Positions 35,740-46,476 of a DNA stretch of 64,000 bases are shown in pieces. The DNA is taken from assembly GCA_933207985.1 (NCBI GenBank), contig OW240918.1:18978878-19042877 (forward strand), in the 5' to 3' direction. Numbering within the stretch: position 1 is the first letter of the stretch; each line of letters begins with the position of its first letter. Under the pieces are notes generated by a model. It had not been told where the DNA came from and ran no database searches. It saw only the letters and a program-made list of their open reading frames with translations. Made by a program: the position numbers and the translations under genes. The DNA comes from Pelobates cultripes (Eukaryota > Chordata > Amphibia > Anura > Pelobatidae).

Positions 35740-36176
35740 GATATGTCTTGCTGCAGTGCTTTATGTATGAGGTGTGTCCTATTATTATTAATTTTTTTTC
35801 AAAACAGTAGATAATTTTATTGAAAATTGACCTTTTATAAATGCATCTTGTTTCACAGCACCCCCTGGCTGGTCAATCAGACAACTGGTCCTGTTACTTC
35901 CTTGTTGCTTAGCTCAGTAGAGCTAAACTCAAGAGGCAGCAATTTTCCAGAGGAACTGCCTTCCATTGAGCTGCACTGGGAAGACTACAATTGGACTGAC
36001 ACAGTCTAGGCTGGGGAAGAAGGGGGTGGCTTGCAAAGGCTTCAACAAGAGGTCTGCAGCTTTTGCAATCTTTTTTTTAGATATATACTTAAATTCATTC
36101 ATGTTTTCAATGGGGATATATCTACTAAATAGTGATTTCTTTTTTTGGAGAGAGTGGGGGGATAGAGTGTCCACTT
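35740..36176. mobile_element. MITE, second copy of the 8.3-8.7 kb family
   Basis: The core 35840-36140 matches 8390-8690 in block order and wording (CTGGTCAATCAGACAACTGG, CATTGAGCTGCACTGGGAAG, TTTTCAATGGGGATATATCT). The right end GATAGAGTGTCCACTTAAAG parallels the GAGTGTCCCTTTAA end of the first copy. The left end is diverged and approximate. Confidence 0.65.
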
Positions 36177-36395
36177 AAAGTCTCCCACACCATATCACCT
36201 CAATAAAGTGGTCTGGATGTACTGACCCTGCCCTTTTAGCTCTGCAATGTAAAGCATTGTTAAATCGACCTCTGGTGGCTGTCTTCCTGATAGCCACTAG
36301 AGTTGTTTCCAATGCACTGAGTTTTACTGAGCAAAACGTGGTCATGTGATATGGAAACCTATAGGAAAGCATTGAATACAATATTTCCAGGTTTT
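36174..36395. mobile_element. MITE fragment of the 42.5 kb type, truncated
   Basis: Begins TTAAAGTCTCCCACACC immediately after the previous element. It contains the AAGTGGTCTGG, GGTGGCTGTCTTCCTGATAG and TATAGGAAAGCATTGA blocks shared with the elements at 38.1 and 42.5 kb. No right terminus is visible. Confidence 0.6.
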
Positions 36396-38062
36396 TTTAC
36401 ATTGACTATACAGTTTAATACACTATATCATATTTGTTGAAATGAATAGCACATTGCAAAGAGACAGGATGAAAAGAAAAGACTCTGATTTCTCAATGTA
36501 TCTGCTCAATGCACTTATTTTGAGTCAAAAGATAAAATAAATGGAAAAGTGGAACATTTTTTAAATAATTTTGCTCACGGCTATTGGACTGGAATACTGT
36601 ATTTGTGTATAGTATGTATAAGCAATAACCAAAGGCTTTAATCAGCTTTCTATGGCTGGTTTAGCAGCCATCACACTTTTGTGATTTTTAAATGAGTTGT
36701 GGATTACCTGTGAAAGGATAAGGGCAGAATGGTTAAAGATTGCAGCATCCAATACTGACGTGAATCTTATCTTGACATGCAGTAGTGAGAAGAAAGTCTT
36801 TAAGCAACTTGCTGAGTAGAAAAAAAATATATGCAATATAAAAGGCAGCAATTGCTCCAGTCATGAATACTTTATTTTGGTACATGCTGAATCCACACGT
36901 AGATCAAGGGCACACTGTGAATAGACAGCAAGTTTTTTAAATTGGCTGGCTATGAAAAGGATAGCATTAACAAGCAATAAGGAAGTAAAAAAAAATAAGT
37001 ATAACAGGATGTCCCTCCACTAAATTCTGACTTTTCAACCAACGTTTAAAGAAAGTGCAGTTGAAAGTAGTTATTTGATTGTTTCATGTCAGATAATGTT
37101 GACCCAGAAACATTTACAGACTAAAGGTGAGTTTAGAAAATCTGTCTTTCTCAGTACTTAAAACATTTAAAAAATAGGTCTTTTTACAAACTATTTTATT
37201 TATGAAGGTTGCATATTTTTAAAGCAGTTTATTGACATTTAAAACCAAAAAAGTAAAAACACAACTTATGTGCATGAATTCTAGCACGATTTCTGATTAA
37301 ATATTGAATAGATAAGGGTCAGAACATTTCTACATGTAGAACTTGCCAAAAAACACCAGTTGTACCTGGATAAATCAACTCTTAGTGAGCAATACACCTA
37401 CATTTACCATTAGATAAAAGCAGAACATTAAGAACAGTGTTTGAATTAGCGTGGTAAGAACTTCATGGGTTGCAAACAGCCTTGAAAGCTCTAAAAAACT
37501 ATATTTTTAAATATTTGTCATCTTTGTTTTTTGTATGTAACTAAGTATAAACTGTACTCTTGACTGTAGAAGGTCATTGCAGAGTCAAAAGCTTTATTTT
37601 AATATATATTGCGCCAGAAAATGTTTACAAAATATCATTAAAAAAGATAAATATAATTGAAAGTAGAAACCAAAGACAAAATGACAAAACTGTGTAACTC
37701 ATTTACAACAAACAAGAAAAGAGGTCAAGCCCACTGTGATGGACAATAGCAGCTCTACAGATATATTGGGATTCTACAATAGAAAGCAACATTTTGATTC
37801 CTATCAAATTCCCAGTCAATCTCAAAGAGACAGTGTAACACAGTGAATAACTATAAATTAATCAAAAAAACATCAATTAAGAGGCCATACCGATCACAGT
37901 AATGAGACTTCATAAATAACATGCACATGTATTCCTTTTATAATATGTATCATCATAGTATAATACATGTCAAGAATAAAAGTGCCTCAAAATATAAATT
38001 GTGTATCACATAGGTGAATATGCCCATACGTAATGTGTGTAAAGAGTTCTAGAAGTGATACA
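36396..38062. other. Unannotated AT-rich DNA
   Basis: No gene or element ends recognised over about 1.7 kb. Confidence 0.5.
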
Positions 38063-38510
38063 TAAAGGACCACTATAGGCACCCAGACCGCTTCAGCTTA
38101 ATGAAGTGGTCTGGGTGCCAGGTCCATCTAGGGTTAACCCTGCCTGCTGTAAACATAGCAGTTTCAGAGAAACTGCTATGTTTACATTATCGTTAATTCA
38201 GCCTCTAGTGGCTAGTGGCTGTCTCATTGAAAGCCGCTAAAGGCGCTTCTACGTTTCTCACTGTGATTTTCACAGTGAGAAGATGCCAGTGTCCATAGGA
38301 AAGCATTGAGAAATGCTTTCCTATGGACTGACTGAATGTGCTCATGGCTCTTGAAGGAGGAGAGTTCCCAGTGCCGAGGGAGCCCAGCGCTGGAGAAAGG
38401 TAAGAATTTAACCCCTTCCTCCCCCTAGAGCCCGGCAGGAGTGGGACCCTGAGGGTGGGGTGGACCTGTTAAAATGAGTTTGTTTTCCTGGCACTACAGT
38501 GGTCCTTTAA
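38063..38510. mobile_element. MITE of the 'AAAGGACCACTATAG' family
   Basis: The left end TAAAGGACCACTATAGGCAC and right end (complement TTAAAGGACCACTGTAG) are inverted copies with one or two differences. A subterminal hairpin (CACCCAGACCGCTTCAGC with its complement at 38100-38117) follows the left end. A strong second hairpin spans 38148-38186: 17-bp perfect stem TGTAAACATAGCAGTTT, 5-base loop. The remainder carries CCTCTAGTGGC and TAGGAAAGCATTGAG blocks seen in neighbouring elements. No protein is encoded. Confidence 0.8.
38148..38186. repeat. Perfect 17-bp-stem hairpin inside a MITE
   Basis: TGTAAACATAGCAGTTT, loop CAGAG, then the exact complement. The size is at the small end for a microRNA-like foldback; transcription is unknown. 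Confidence 0.85.
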
Positions 38511-39799
38511 GTGCGTAAAAAGCTGAGAAAAAAACAAAACCATATCATTTGCATTTATAGTCAAAATCTAATTAGCTGTTTGGTGTTTACAATTAAGCAG
38601 AATACAGCTGAAATTAAACTGATGCTAAGTGACCAGAAAATATACACATAATGGAAGTAAACACATAAACCCCCCCGTGGCCACTATAAAATATAGATTT
38701 CTAAAATGAATACAAAATAAAAAATGACAGCACCTATCACATTTACATATATTAATGAATTTCTCTAAATAAAATCTCCTAAATAAACTGAACATAAGTT
38801 TATGTGTTACTGGACTTTATTACAATTGCAATTAATTCAGTGCTGAGAAACGCTGTTTAGAAGGAAATTGCTAATTTTCCAGAGCTTGCGGTTAATTCAT
38901 TTATGCTTCTAATATATCAGTGATATGAGAACTGATAATGTAGTTGTCTTTACCAGAAGTTAAAGTTAATTACACATGAGAACCATAACCTTTAAAATTT
39001 ACTAGCAAATTATGCATATCTCTAGACAGGGTTCCTATACATACTTAGCAAATATTGACTTTACCACCAAACTTTTTCTAATATATTTGCATTTTAACTA
39101 CAGTACATAATTTCGTACATTAATATTGTCCTTACGAGAAATAACATGTTGCATATGGAGCAAATAAATAACACCCCTATATCTTGTTAGAGGCAAATGA
39201 TTTTTAAACAATAATGTGTTATATATTAAAAGTTAATGATCCTTGTACTTAATCTTTTGGTAGACAAGTTGCATTGCTAGTTGCTAAGCAAAAGGAATTT
39301 TTTTAAAGGAAATATTTCAAGTCAGATAATTCAGAAAACCATCTCTATAATTATCTACCTTCGTCTGTGATTATCTTGTGTCTTGGCATAAGTGTTCAGA
39401 AAACATGTTTCATTTTGAACTAGCACTCTATGTTTGTTTTATATGTATTCACAAATTATCCAACTTGTCACAAGTTTTGAAAGAATGTCAGCTGACAAAA
39501 GCAAGTTTAAACTTGATAAAGTGATAAGTCAACGGCTTGAACCTAATAGCCTTATTTAGTATAAGACAAATTAAATACTGAGATACTTAGAATAGAATAG
39601 AATTTTGTTAGGTTGTTACTTCACCTATAGCTACTAATAATCCAGCCAAACACAAGAGTTCTGGGCTGGTTATATTGATCATAAACAGGTTTTGCATTTG
39701 ATGCCAGCAAACCATATGCACACGTTTGTCTGAACACTCACATCCTAAAACAGACCCAAGTCAAGGACTGTGCTTGGGGAACTGTGACTCTGCTAAAAC
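38511..39799. other. Unannotated AT-rich DNA
   Basis: No gene. The stretch 38820-38970 has a less simple composition than its surroundings, with several TTAATT/TAATTA sites, and could be a conserved non-coding element; this is composition-based only. Confidence 0.4.
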
Positions 39800-40250
39800 C
39801 TTAAAGGACTATTTCGTAGAAATGTCAGTCTGTACCTTGAAATGTTTAACACACTTCTAATGACTGTCACACTGACAGCCACTAGAGGCACTTCCATAGT
39901 AGCAACCAAGTGAAACTCAGTTATTTGACATTCAACATCCACAAGGATTTTGAATGTCATCAAGATGCAGCTTCTAGAAAATCAATGCATGCAATGCTTC
40001 CCTTTGAGGAGCACTGGATTAGACCATTGATGGTGAAGTGGTGTCTTCATGATGACATTGTGGTCTCTGGGGGTGGGGGGGGAGGGGGGGGCAGTAGCAC
40101 CAAGAAAGTCTCAGGCCTGAGAAAGGTGAATAAAACCCCTTTTCAAACTATTTTTTATTGGAAATGGGCATGAGGCTCAATACTAACTAGGGCACTATAA
40201 GGTTAGGAATACAGGCAAGTGGTCCTAATGCAATAGTATTCCTTAACATA
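39800..40250. mobile_element. MITE fragment(s), composite
   Basis: Starts TTAAAGGACTATTTCG and contains a CAGCCACTAGAGGCACTTCC block shared with the other MITEs of this cluster. No matching right end was found; instead a GGGCACTATAAGGTTAGGAA end resembling the 6.5 kb element begins near 40190. Two partial elements seem joined. A G-rich run interrupts it at 40069-40091. Confidence 0.5.
40069..40091 (+). repeat. G-rich run with G-quadruplex potential
   Basis: Nearly pure G interrupted by single T and A residues; more than four runs of three or more G lie within 23 bases. Confidence 0.8.
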
Positions 40251-40710
40251 GTGTTGTGAACCAGGCTATAAATGAACTAGCAATCAGCTGCAACATGGCT
40301 CTTACCAGTTTATGTTTAGTGAGCATCTCCACTCTTTATAATGAAGAGCTGAACTACTTCTGGAGAGGAGTTACATATTTCCAAGTAATGAATCAAGTTA
40401 TGTGCCCACTGTATGGAAAATTATAGCCTACAAGTTCTTTCCTGGTGTGAAAGCAGTGTACCTAGGGACATTCTTGCATTATTTTTAATAAATTATCTTT
40501 AAAATGCATGAAAAACAGAAGGTACCTTTAACCTCATATCTCTCATTTAATTAGGGTATTTAATTCACTAAAAGGGTTAGATGCTAAAATAAAAATTGTT
40601 GAAAAGTCAAAGTGAATTCAAAGTGAAATTAAAGCTTAACCCCAACCTATCTGAGCTTGAAAAGAAAATGCCAAAGTCACCTATGCTTCAAATTAATCTA
40701 TTATGGCCTC

Positions 40711-41244
40711 TAAGGGACTCTGTAGGCACCCAGACCACTTCAGCTCATTGAAGTGGTCTAGGTGCATTGTCCCATGTCCCTTAACCCTACAGTGGTAATT
40801 ATTGCAGTTTCTTAGAATAATTACCACTGAGGGTTAACTCATCCTCTAGTAGCTGTCTAAAAGACAGCCACTACCCGGCCTTCCTGGAAACGAGATGGAC
40901 CTTTGGTCAGTTATCTGACACTGGACATCCTCAAGCTCTGCATGAGAAGCTCAAGCATCAGATTTTTCACATAGAAAACTATTAAATAATGCTTTCCTAT
41001 GGTGAAATCCTAATGTGAGGGCAAGCATTGCCGCGCATGCACATTAGGTTTCCCCCACCGGCTGACGTTGGCTGGGTAGGAGCATGGGCAGAGCCTGACC
41101 CAGCACCGATGGACATCGGCGCTGGATTCAAGAAAGTGTTTGAAGGGGTTTTAACCCCTTCAGACCAGCGAGAGGGGGGCAATGCAGGAGCCTATAGTGC
41201 CAGGAAATTGGCTTTGTTTTCCTGGCATTATAAAAGCCCTTTAA
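40711..41244. mobile_element. MITE of the 38.1 kb family, with long hairpin
   Basis: Left end TAAGGGACTCTGTAGGCACC, right end AAAAGCCCTTTAA; the ends are diverged inverted copies. The subterminal CAGACCACTTCAGC hairpin is kept. A 21-bp stem with one bulged base spans 40781-40837. CCACCGGCTGACG and CAGCACCGATGGACATCGGC blocks make the right half CpG-rich. Short open frames there are chance. Confidence 0.7.
40781..40837. repeat. Internal MITE hairpin, 21-bp stem with one bulge
   Basis: TTAACCCTACAGTGGTAATT pairs with AATTACCACTGAGGGTTAA around a 12-base loop. It occupies the same place as the 38148-38186 hairpin but has a different stem sequence. Confidence 0.85.
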
Positions 41245-41473
41245 ATGGGAAACTAACTTTACATTTCTATCAATTATCACTTGGATGAGATTAAAATATC
41301 AAAATATTAATATTTCAAAATGAAGCAGCTTTACATTACTTTATTTTATAGCTGAGCAGCCATATAGACACAAAATAGCATTTTTTTTTTACTTATTTAT
41401 TGAATAGCTACTCATTCTGTTAAGGTTATTTACTAAAGAAAGAATTGTTGGGAATTCAAAGTGAATGTTAATC
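41245..41473. other. Unannotated spacer between MITEs
   Basis: Short AT-rich spacer with nothing recognisable. Confidence 0.5.
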
Positions 41474-41893
41474 TTAAAGGGATGCTATAGGTACCCAGGC
41501 CACTTCAGCTCTTTGAAGTGGTCTGGGTACAGTATCCCTATTGTGCTTAGTTCTGCAATGTAAAATATTTTGCAGTTTTAGAGAAACTGCAATATATACA
41601 AAGCAGCACTATGATAGCCTCTAGTGGTGCTTCCGGAATGTTGCCAGACTTTTGGTCCGATAACTGACACTGACAGCATCAGCTACTTCCCCATAGGAAA
41701 GCATTGATTCCTATGAGCGCCCTTGTCGAGTAACATCGGGGGGGGCGGAGCCACGACCTAGCACTGACAGACATCAGTGCTGGGATCAGGTAAGTAAATT
41801 AAGGGTTGAGGGCGTGAGGGAGGGGAAAGGCAGAGGGAGCTCTAGTAACAGGAATATAGCTTTGTATTCCTGGCACTTATAGTATCCTTTTAA
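41474..41893. mobile_element. MITE of the 38.1 kb family
   Basis: Flanked by TTAA-like ends: TTAAAGGGATGCTATAGGTA on the left and TATAGTATCCTTTTAA on the right. It keeps the CACTTCAGCTCTTTGAAGTG hairpin, a GCAGTTTTAGAGAAACTGC hairpin near 41572-41590, a CCTCTAGTGGTGCTTCC block and a CpG-rich right half. No coding sequence. Confidence 0.75.
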
Positions 41894-42484
41894 TAACAAC
41901 GTTACTGTACTGGCAAAATTATCCAGGTCAGCTATGCTTCCAGTTCAGCTTCTTAAACCTGATATTCACTTTGAATTCTCACTTTAGTATATAACCATGT
42001 GTGTTTCAAATATGTGTTACATTTGCTTATTTCTCTGTTTGTTATTTATTTATATGTCCATTTACTTATTTAACGAAAAGCACTCAGCAGTGAGAGGCTT
42101 GAATAATTGCATGTAATATACAAAAAAGTAAATTGCTCTAATCTTTTAACATCACATATTGGTATACAGAATAACACAATACAAATGTAATGAATTTACA
42201 ATAATGGATGTTTTATTAAAATACATTAAATAAATTTTGCAATTACTTGACTCTTAGTGATCCCTTTGAATATGAAACAGTTGTTATTGTATCTCTCTTG
42301 TTATTGCTATATCATTGCCACAGTAATTCTATCTTCTCATTCTTTTTTCTACTTGACCCCTTTATTTTTCAGAGAATCAGAAGTGTCGACTTATTATTCC
42401 CTGTTAATGTTATAATTTTGGTTTACATCACAATAAAAGAAAAGTGTGTTTGAATGTCTAATGTTTACTTTGCCTGAAGACCTG
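41894..42484. other. Unannotated AT-rich DNA
   Basis: No gene or element ends. Confidence 0.5.
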
Positions 42485-43008
42485 TTAAAGGGACACTATT
42501 GAAACGCAGACATCGTCTCACTAAAGTAGTGCGGGTGAAGTGCCCTGTCCCCTTACCCATGTAATGTAAAACAATACAGTTTCAGATAAACAACAATGTT
42601 ACCTTAAAGATTAAGACAACCTCTAGTGACTGTCTTCCACACAGCTACTAGAGTCGCTTCCTAAATTCTAACAAAATTTAACTCTGTGAAACAATGTTGG
42701 ATGTTTTTATGCTTTGCATGAGGACATCCAGTGTCTTCAGATTCCCCATATGAAAGCATTGATTCAATGCTTACCAGTTGGTAAGCTCTAATTAGGTTCC
42801 CCCCATCGGCATGAAAACACTGGAAGAGGAGACCAAGCCGGTGATGAGGGACTTCGGCGCTGGAGAGAGGTAAGTGTTAAAGAGGTTTTTAGCCCTATTT
42901 CACTGGGGAGAGGAAGGGGGTGCAGGAAAGGGATACAAAAAGGGGAATGGGATAGTATAGCATTATAAATACAGTTTTCTAATCCCTAATGCTGTAGTGT
43001 TTGTTTAA
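42485..43008. mobile_element. MITE of the 38.1 kb family, more diverged
   Basis: Left end TTAAAGGGACACTATTG, right end TAGTGTTTGTTTAA. The shared order CTCTAGTGACTGTCTTCC, GAAAGCATTGATTC, CCCCATCGGCATG and GGCGCTGGAGAGAGGTAAG marks it as a relative of the elements at 38.1, 40.7 and 41.5 kb. Confidence 0.7.
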
Positions 43009-44393
43009 AATATATCGAAATCATTCATAAACTAACAGAAATATTCAGTAAAGTATACCTTTTGGGAAATTTTAAAATGGATGTTAAATTTTGGGTCAAA
43101 TAGTGGAACTGAAAAAAGAATCTTTCAATTAGGCATTGTGATTAGTAGTTTTGACCTAAAATTTTAAAAAAAATCTCTTACATTTAACTTTACATTTCTC
43201 ACAATTCATAATTTAGTGAATAGCCCTTAATGTGGCTGATTTTAAAACATGTATATGGGTTGCAACCTTTTTGCAGACCTAAAATTGTTGATTCAGCTGT
43301 TAGCTCATTGTTTACTTAACAAAGCCCATAAGATAGGTATCCATGCTTTGCCATTACCTAAAGTGGATTTGTCAGATTTTGAGTGGACTGTTCAGTCGAA
43401 AAATAGCTTTTACTTATAAATGTTCTATTCCCTTTTAATTATATTAATGTAATTTCATTCTGATATCAAATGTGCCTTAAAAGAGGCATAACCGGAGCAT
43501 TTATTGCAAATTAACTAATATTCCCCATGATTCCTATTGCATTTTGGCAAACTCCCTAAACAATCTCTTGCAAAGACTTCCCAATGGATTCCGAGGGCCT
43601 CATTTCACTGAGTTGAAACAACTCACACGAACAGGGGAATCATGAAAAGGGCAAGCAGATTTGCATAAATAGCAGGATAATTTGAACATTAATTATTTAA
43701 AATGGCAACACACGTAAGAGCATTCAATTGGGAAAGGGCTGCTTGCTATTTAAAAACAAACATCACATACATAATGTTTGCTGCAATTATATTATTAAAT
43801 ATTACAAATAGAAACTTATTTCTGTTTTAAAGTAAGGGTTCCACTAAACATAATGTCATTTGATTGTTCTTTCCTGTTTGGGATAGTAAATTCACAGTGA
43901 AGTTGTTAAGGTGCAAAGAGGTTGTTAATGGTTTAACCCTAATAATAACATGGCGCCCGGGATCTCCTGGCACCATAATAACTTCATTGTAACAATGTGG
44001 GCTGATCAGCATAATTCACAAACTCCGAGCCAAAATATACACAAATTGCAGACTAACCTAACAAATATTCAGTTGGTGTCAATATTCTAAATTCCGCCTG
44101 AGATGAATGATGTGAAATAAAAGATTAATATCTAGGGGTAAACCAAAAAATGACAAAAAATTTTTTTCACAGATCAAGCGAAAAGTGACCAAGAGAGGAA
44201 AAAACAGTAGAAGCAGTAAAAAAAAATATTTTTTTCTATATTATATATTTAATAGCTTCCCTCTATTGATTACTGTGGAGAAATCAATTATCTGACTCAA
44301 TTTAAAAACTGCTGAAAGGCAGTGTAACTAGTCTCAGGTAGGCTTGGACACCTATGTTACAGTTCAACCCTATGATAAAAGAGACCCAAAACT
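43009..44393. other. Unannotated DNA
   Basis: No gene. A possible weak foldback lies at about 43490-43690 (CATTTATTGCAAA with TTTGCATAAATAG), too diverged to define. Confidence 0.4.
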
Positions 44394-44482
44394 AAAGATA
44401 AACTCTAACTGTAACCCAACCCTTATCAGAATTCTAACCATAACCCTAATCTTAAACCCTGAGTTACTACTAACCCTACAAA
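44394..44482. repeat. Degenerate CTAACC-type (telomere-like) repeat
   Basis: Irregular copies of CTAACC, TAACCC and AACCCT (for example CTAACCATAACCCTAATC) occur over about 90 bases. This may be an old interstitial telomere-like array or a simple CTAACC satellite. Confidence 0.5.
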
Positions 44483-45428
44483 AATTGTGTAATGCAAAAG
44501 ATTTTTTTTTGTGTCAGATATTCTATAAATTAGATTCATACAGTATCTTCTAGGGAAGAATGTAAAGAGAAATATGATTTCTAGAGCACGGATCTGAAGG
44601 AACCAAAAAATTAACAGACTATTCTTTTGGAAGTTCGAAGCTATAATGTTTAAAATACATCAGGATATGAGTGTACAGATTAAAATGAATTCTTACCTGG
44701 CTGGAAATTAGCATCTATAATTTAAATATCTCTTTTAGCGTGAGGCCTATTCTACTATTATAAAAATATTATAATTTACATTATTCCTATTACCTTTTAA
44801 CGTTCAGCGTTCTCTAGATATAACTCATTAACCGTGTGAAATTTTTAGCAGTTACATTTTCTCTGGCTCATATTAATTGTCTTTTGTCCTGAGATTCAAG
44901 GAGAGGGCATTACAAAAAAAATGCATTATAAAATGCAGGATAAAATAAATTATTGTCATAACTGATGTGTGCCCTAGGTGTGCCAGGACTGAACTGGATT
45001 GTAATGTCAACTCTTTATTAAACACTGAAAAACATCACATGCTAGAAAAGTAAACACAAATTATCAGCGATTTTCAATGTTTTCAGTTATGTCAGTTACA
45101 GAAAATGGACACTTGCTCTTTAAGCATCTGTTTAGTACATATTGCACTTCCCGTATTCACTAAAATGGCTATTACTAAAATATTAAGCAGAAATTTAAAT
45201 TATGGCAATTGTATATTGTCAGGTCACACGTTTTATTATATGTTGAGTTATCACATATGTCTTCAAACTGTCTTAATGTGTACTTTGTAATATAAAATGT
45301 TAGAGTTTGAAAAGATTTCAGTGTTCTGAAATAGAACATGCATTTCTCAACAATATAGTATTTTTTATATTCTTGTAGGCCATATCAAAATTTTAAAAAT
45401 GCAAGCTATTTTTATGATGAGATAGATA
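44483..45428. other. Unannotated AT-rich DNA
   Basis: No gene or element ends recognised. Confidence 0.5.
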
Positions 45429-45512
45429 CCGTATATACTCGAGTATAAGTCAACCCGAATATAAGTCGAGACCCCTAATTTTACCCCCCAAAAAATGGGA
45501 AAACTTATTGAC

Positions 45513-45810
45513 TCGAGTATGTGTGTATGAGTGCAGTGTGTGTGTGTATGAGTGCAGTGTGTGTGTATAAGTGCAGTGTGTGTGTATGAATGCAGTGTGT
45601 GTGTTTATGAATGCAGTGTGTGTGTATGAGTGCAGTGTGTGTGTGTGTAAGAATGCAGTGTGTGTATGAATGCAGTGTGTGTGTATGAGTGCAGTGTGTG
45701 TAAGTGATGCAGTGTGTGTGTATGAGTGAAGTGTGTGTGTATGAATGCAGTGTGTGTGTATGAGTGCAGTGTGTGTATGTGATGCAGAGTGTGTTTGTGT
45801 ATGTGATGCA
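45513..45810. repeat. TG-rich minisatellite inside the TA-flanked element
   Basis: About 15 variable units of the form GTGTGTATGAGTGCAGT repeat with length changes in the GT run. Open frames on the minus strand here are repeat artefacts. Confidence 0.9.
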
Positions 45811-46033
45811 GAGCCTGGTGTGGGCTGGGCATTTTTATTATTTTTTTTAATTATTGTTATTATTTTAATATATTTTTTTATATTATTAATATTTTTATTT
45901 TATTTTGTATTATTTAAATTTTTATTTATATTTTTTCATCCCCACCCTCCCTGCTTGATACATGGCAGGGAGGGGAGCTCTCACTCCCTGGTGGTCTAGT
46001 GGCATGGGCTGTGTAGGAGGGGGGCTGGCAGCA

Positions 46034-46284
46034 AGCTGTAACTTACCTTTCCTGCAGCTCCTGTCAGCTCCTTTCTCTCTCCTCCGGTCCGGTCAGCTTC
46101 CCTGTCAGCTCCACTGCAAGTCTCGCGGTGTGTGTGCCGCACAGAGCATTGCCACGGTAACTCATGGCAACGCTCTGACCCTGCGGCTCTCGCGAGACTT
46201 GCAGTGGAGCTGACAGAGGAGCTGACCGGACCGGAGGAGAGAGAAGGGAGATGACAGGAGCTGCAGGAAAGGTAAGTTACAGCT
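46034..46284. repeat. GC-rich long hairpin (about 97-bp arms)
   Basis: The left arm AGCTGTAACTTACCTTTCCT onward is matched by its complement ending at 46284, with only about half a dozen differences; an inner palindrome (CAGAGCATTGCCACGG / TCATGGCAACGCTCTG) fills the middle. The arms contain CpG-rich CGGTCCGGTCAGC and CTCGCG blocks. Transcription through it would give a near-perfect double-stranded RNA. Confidence 0.9.
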
Positions 46285-46429
46285 CTCTGCCAGCCCCCAA
46301 CAGGACCGCAGGGCTTGTAACAATGTAAGTTGCCATAATACAGACGGTGACTCGAGTATAAGATGAGTGGGGTTTTTCAGCACAAAAAATGTGCTGAAAA
46401 ACTCGTCTTATACTCGAGTATATACAGTA

Positions 46430-46476
46430 AATAGATAGATAGATAGATAGATAGATAGAAAGATAGATAGAAAGAT
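46430..46476. repeat. GATA microsatellite
   Basis: About eleven GATA-type units with two AAAG interruptions, adjoining the TA-flanked element. Confidence 0.9.

Larger units (their letters stand above)
45429..46427. mobile_element. TA-flanked non-autonomous DNA transposon with long hairpin, 999 bp
   Basis: The ends CCGTATATACTCGAGTATAA and complement CTGTATATACTCGAGTATAA are inverted copies with one difference, and TA flanks both sides (45427-45428 and 46428-46429). Inside are a TG-rich minisatellite (45513-45810), a T/A-rich stretch (45828-45942), a GC-rich foldback (46034-46284) and a terminal hairpin at the right end (46351-46419). No transposase frame exists. The flanking GATA microsatellite may have been the insertion target. 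The end sequence recalls a widespread vertebrate MITE type, but I cannot name it with certainty. Confidence 0.8.

Noticed and set aside
45605..45832. A histidine/threonine-rich protein frame
   Set aside because: It is a translation of the TG-rich minisatellite.
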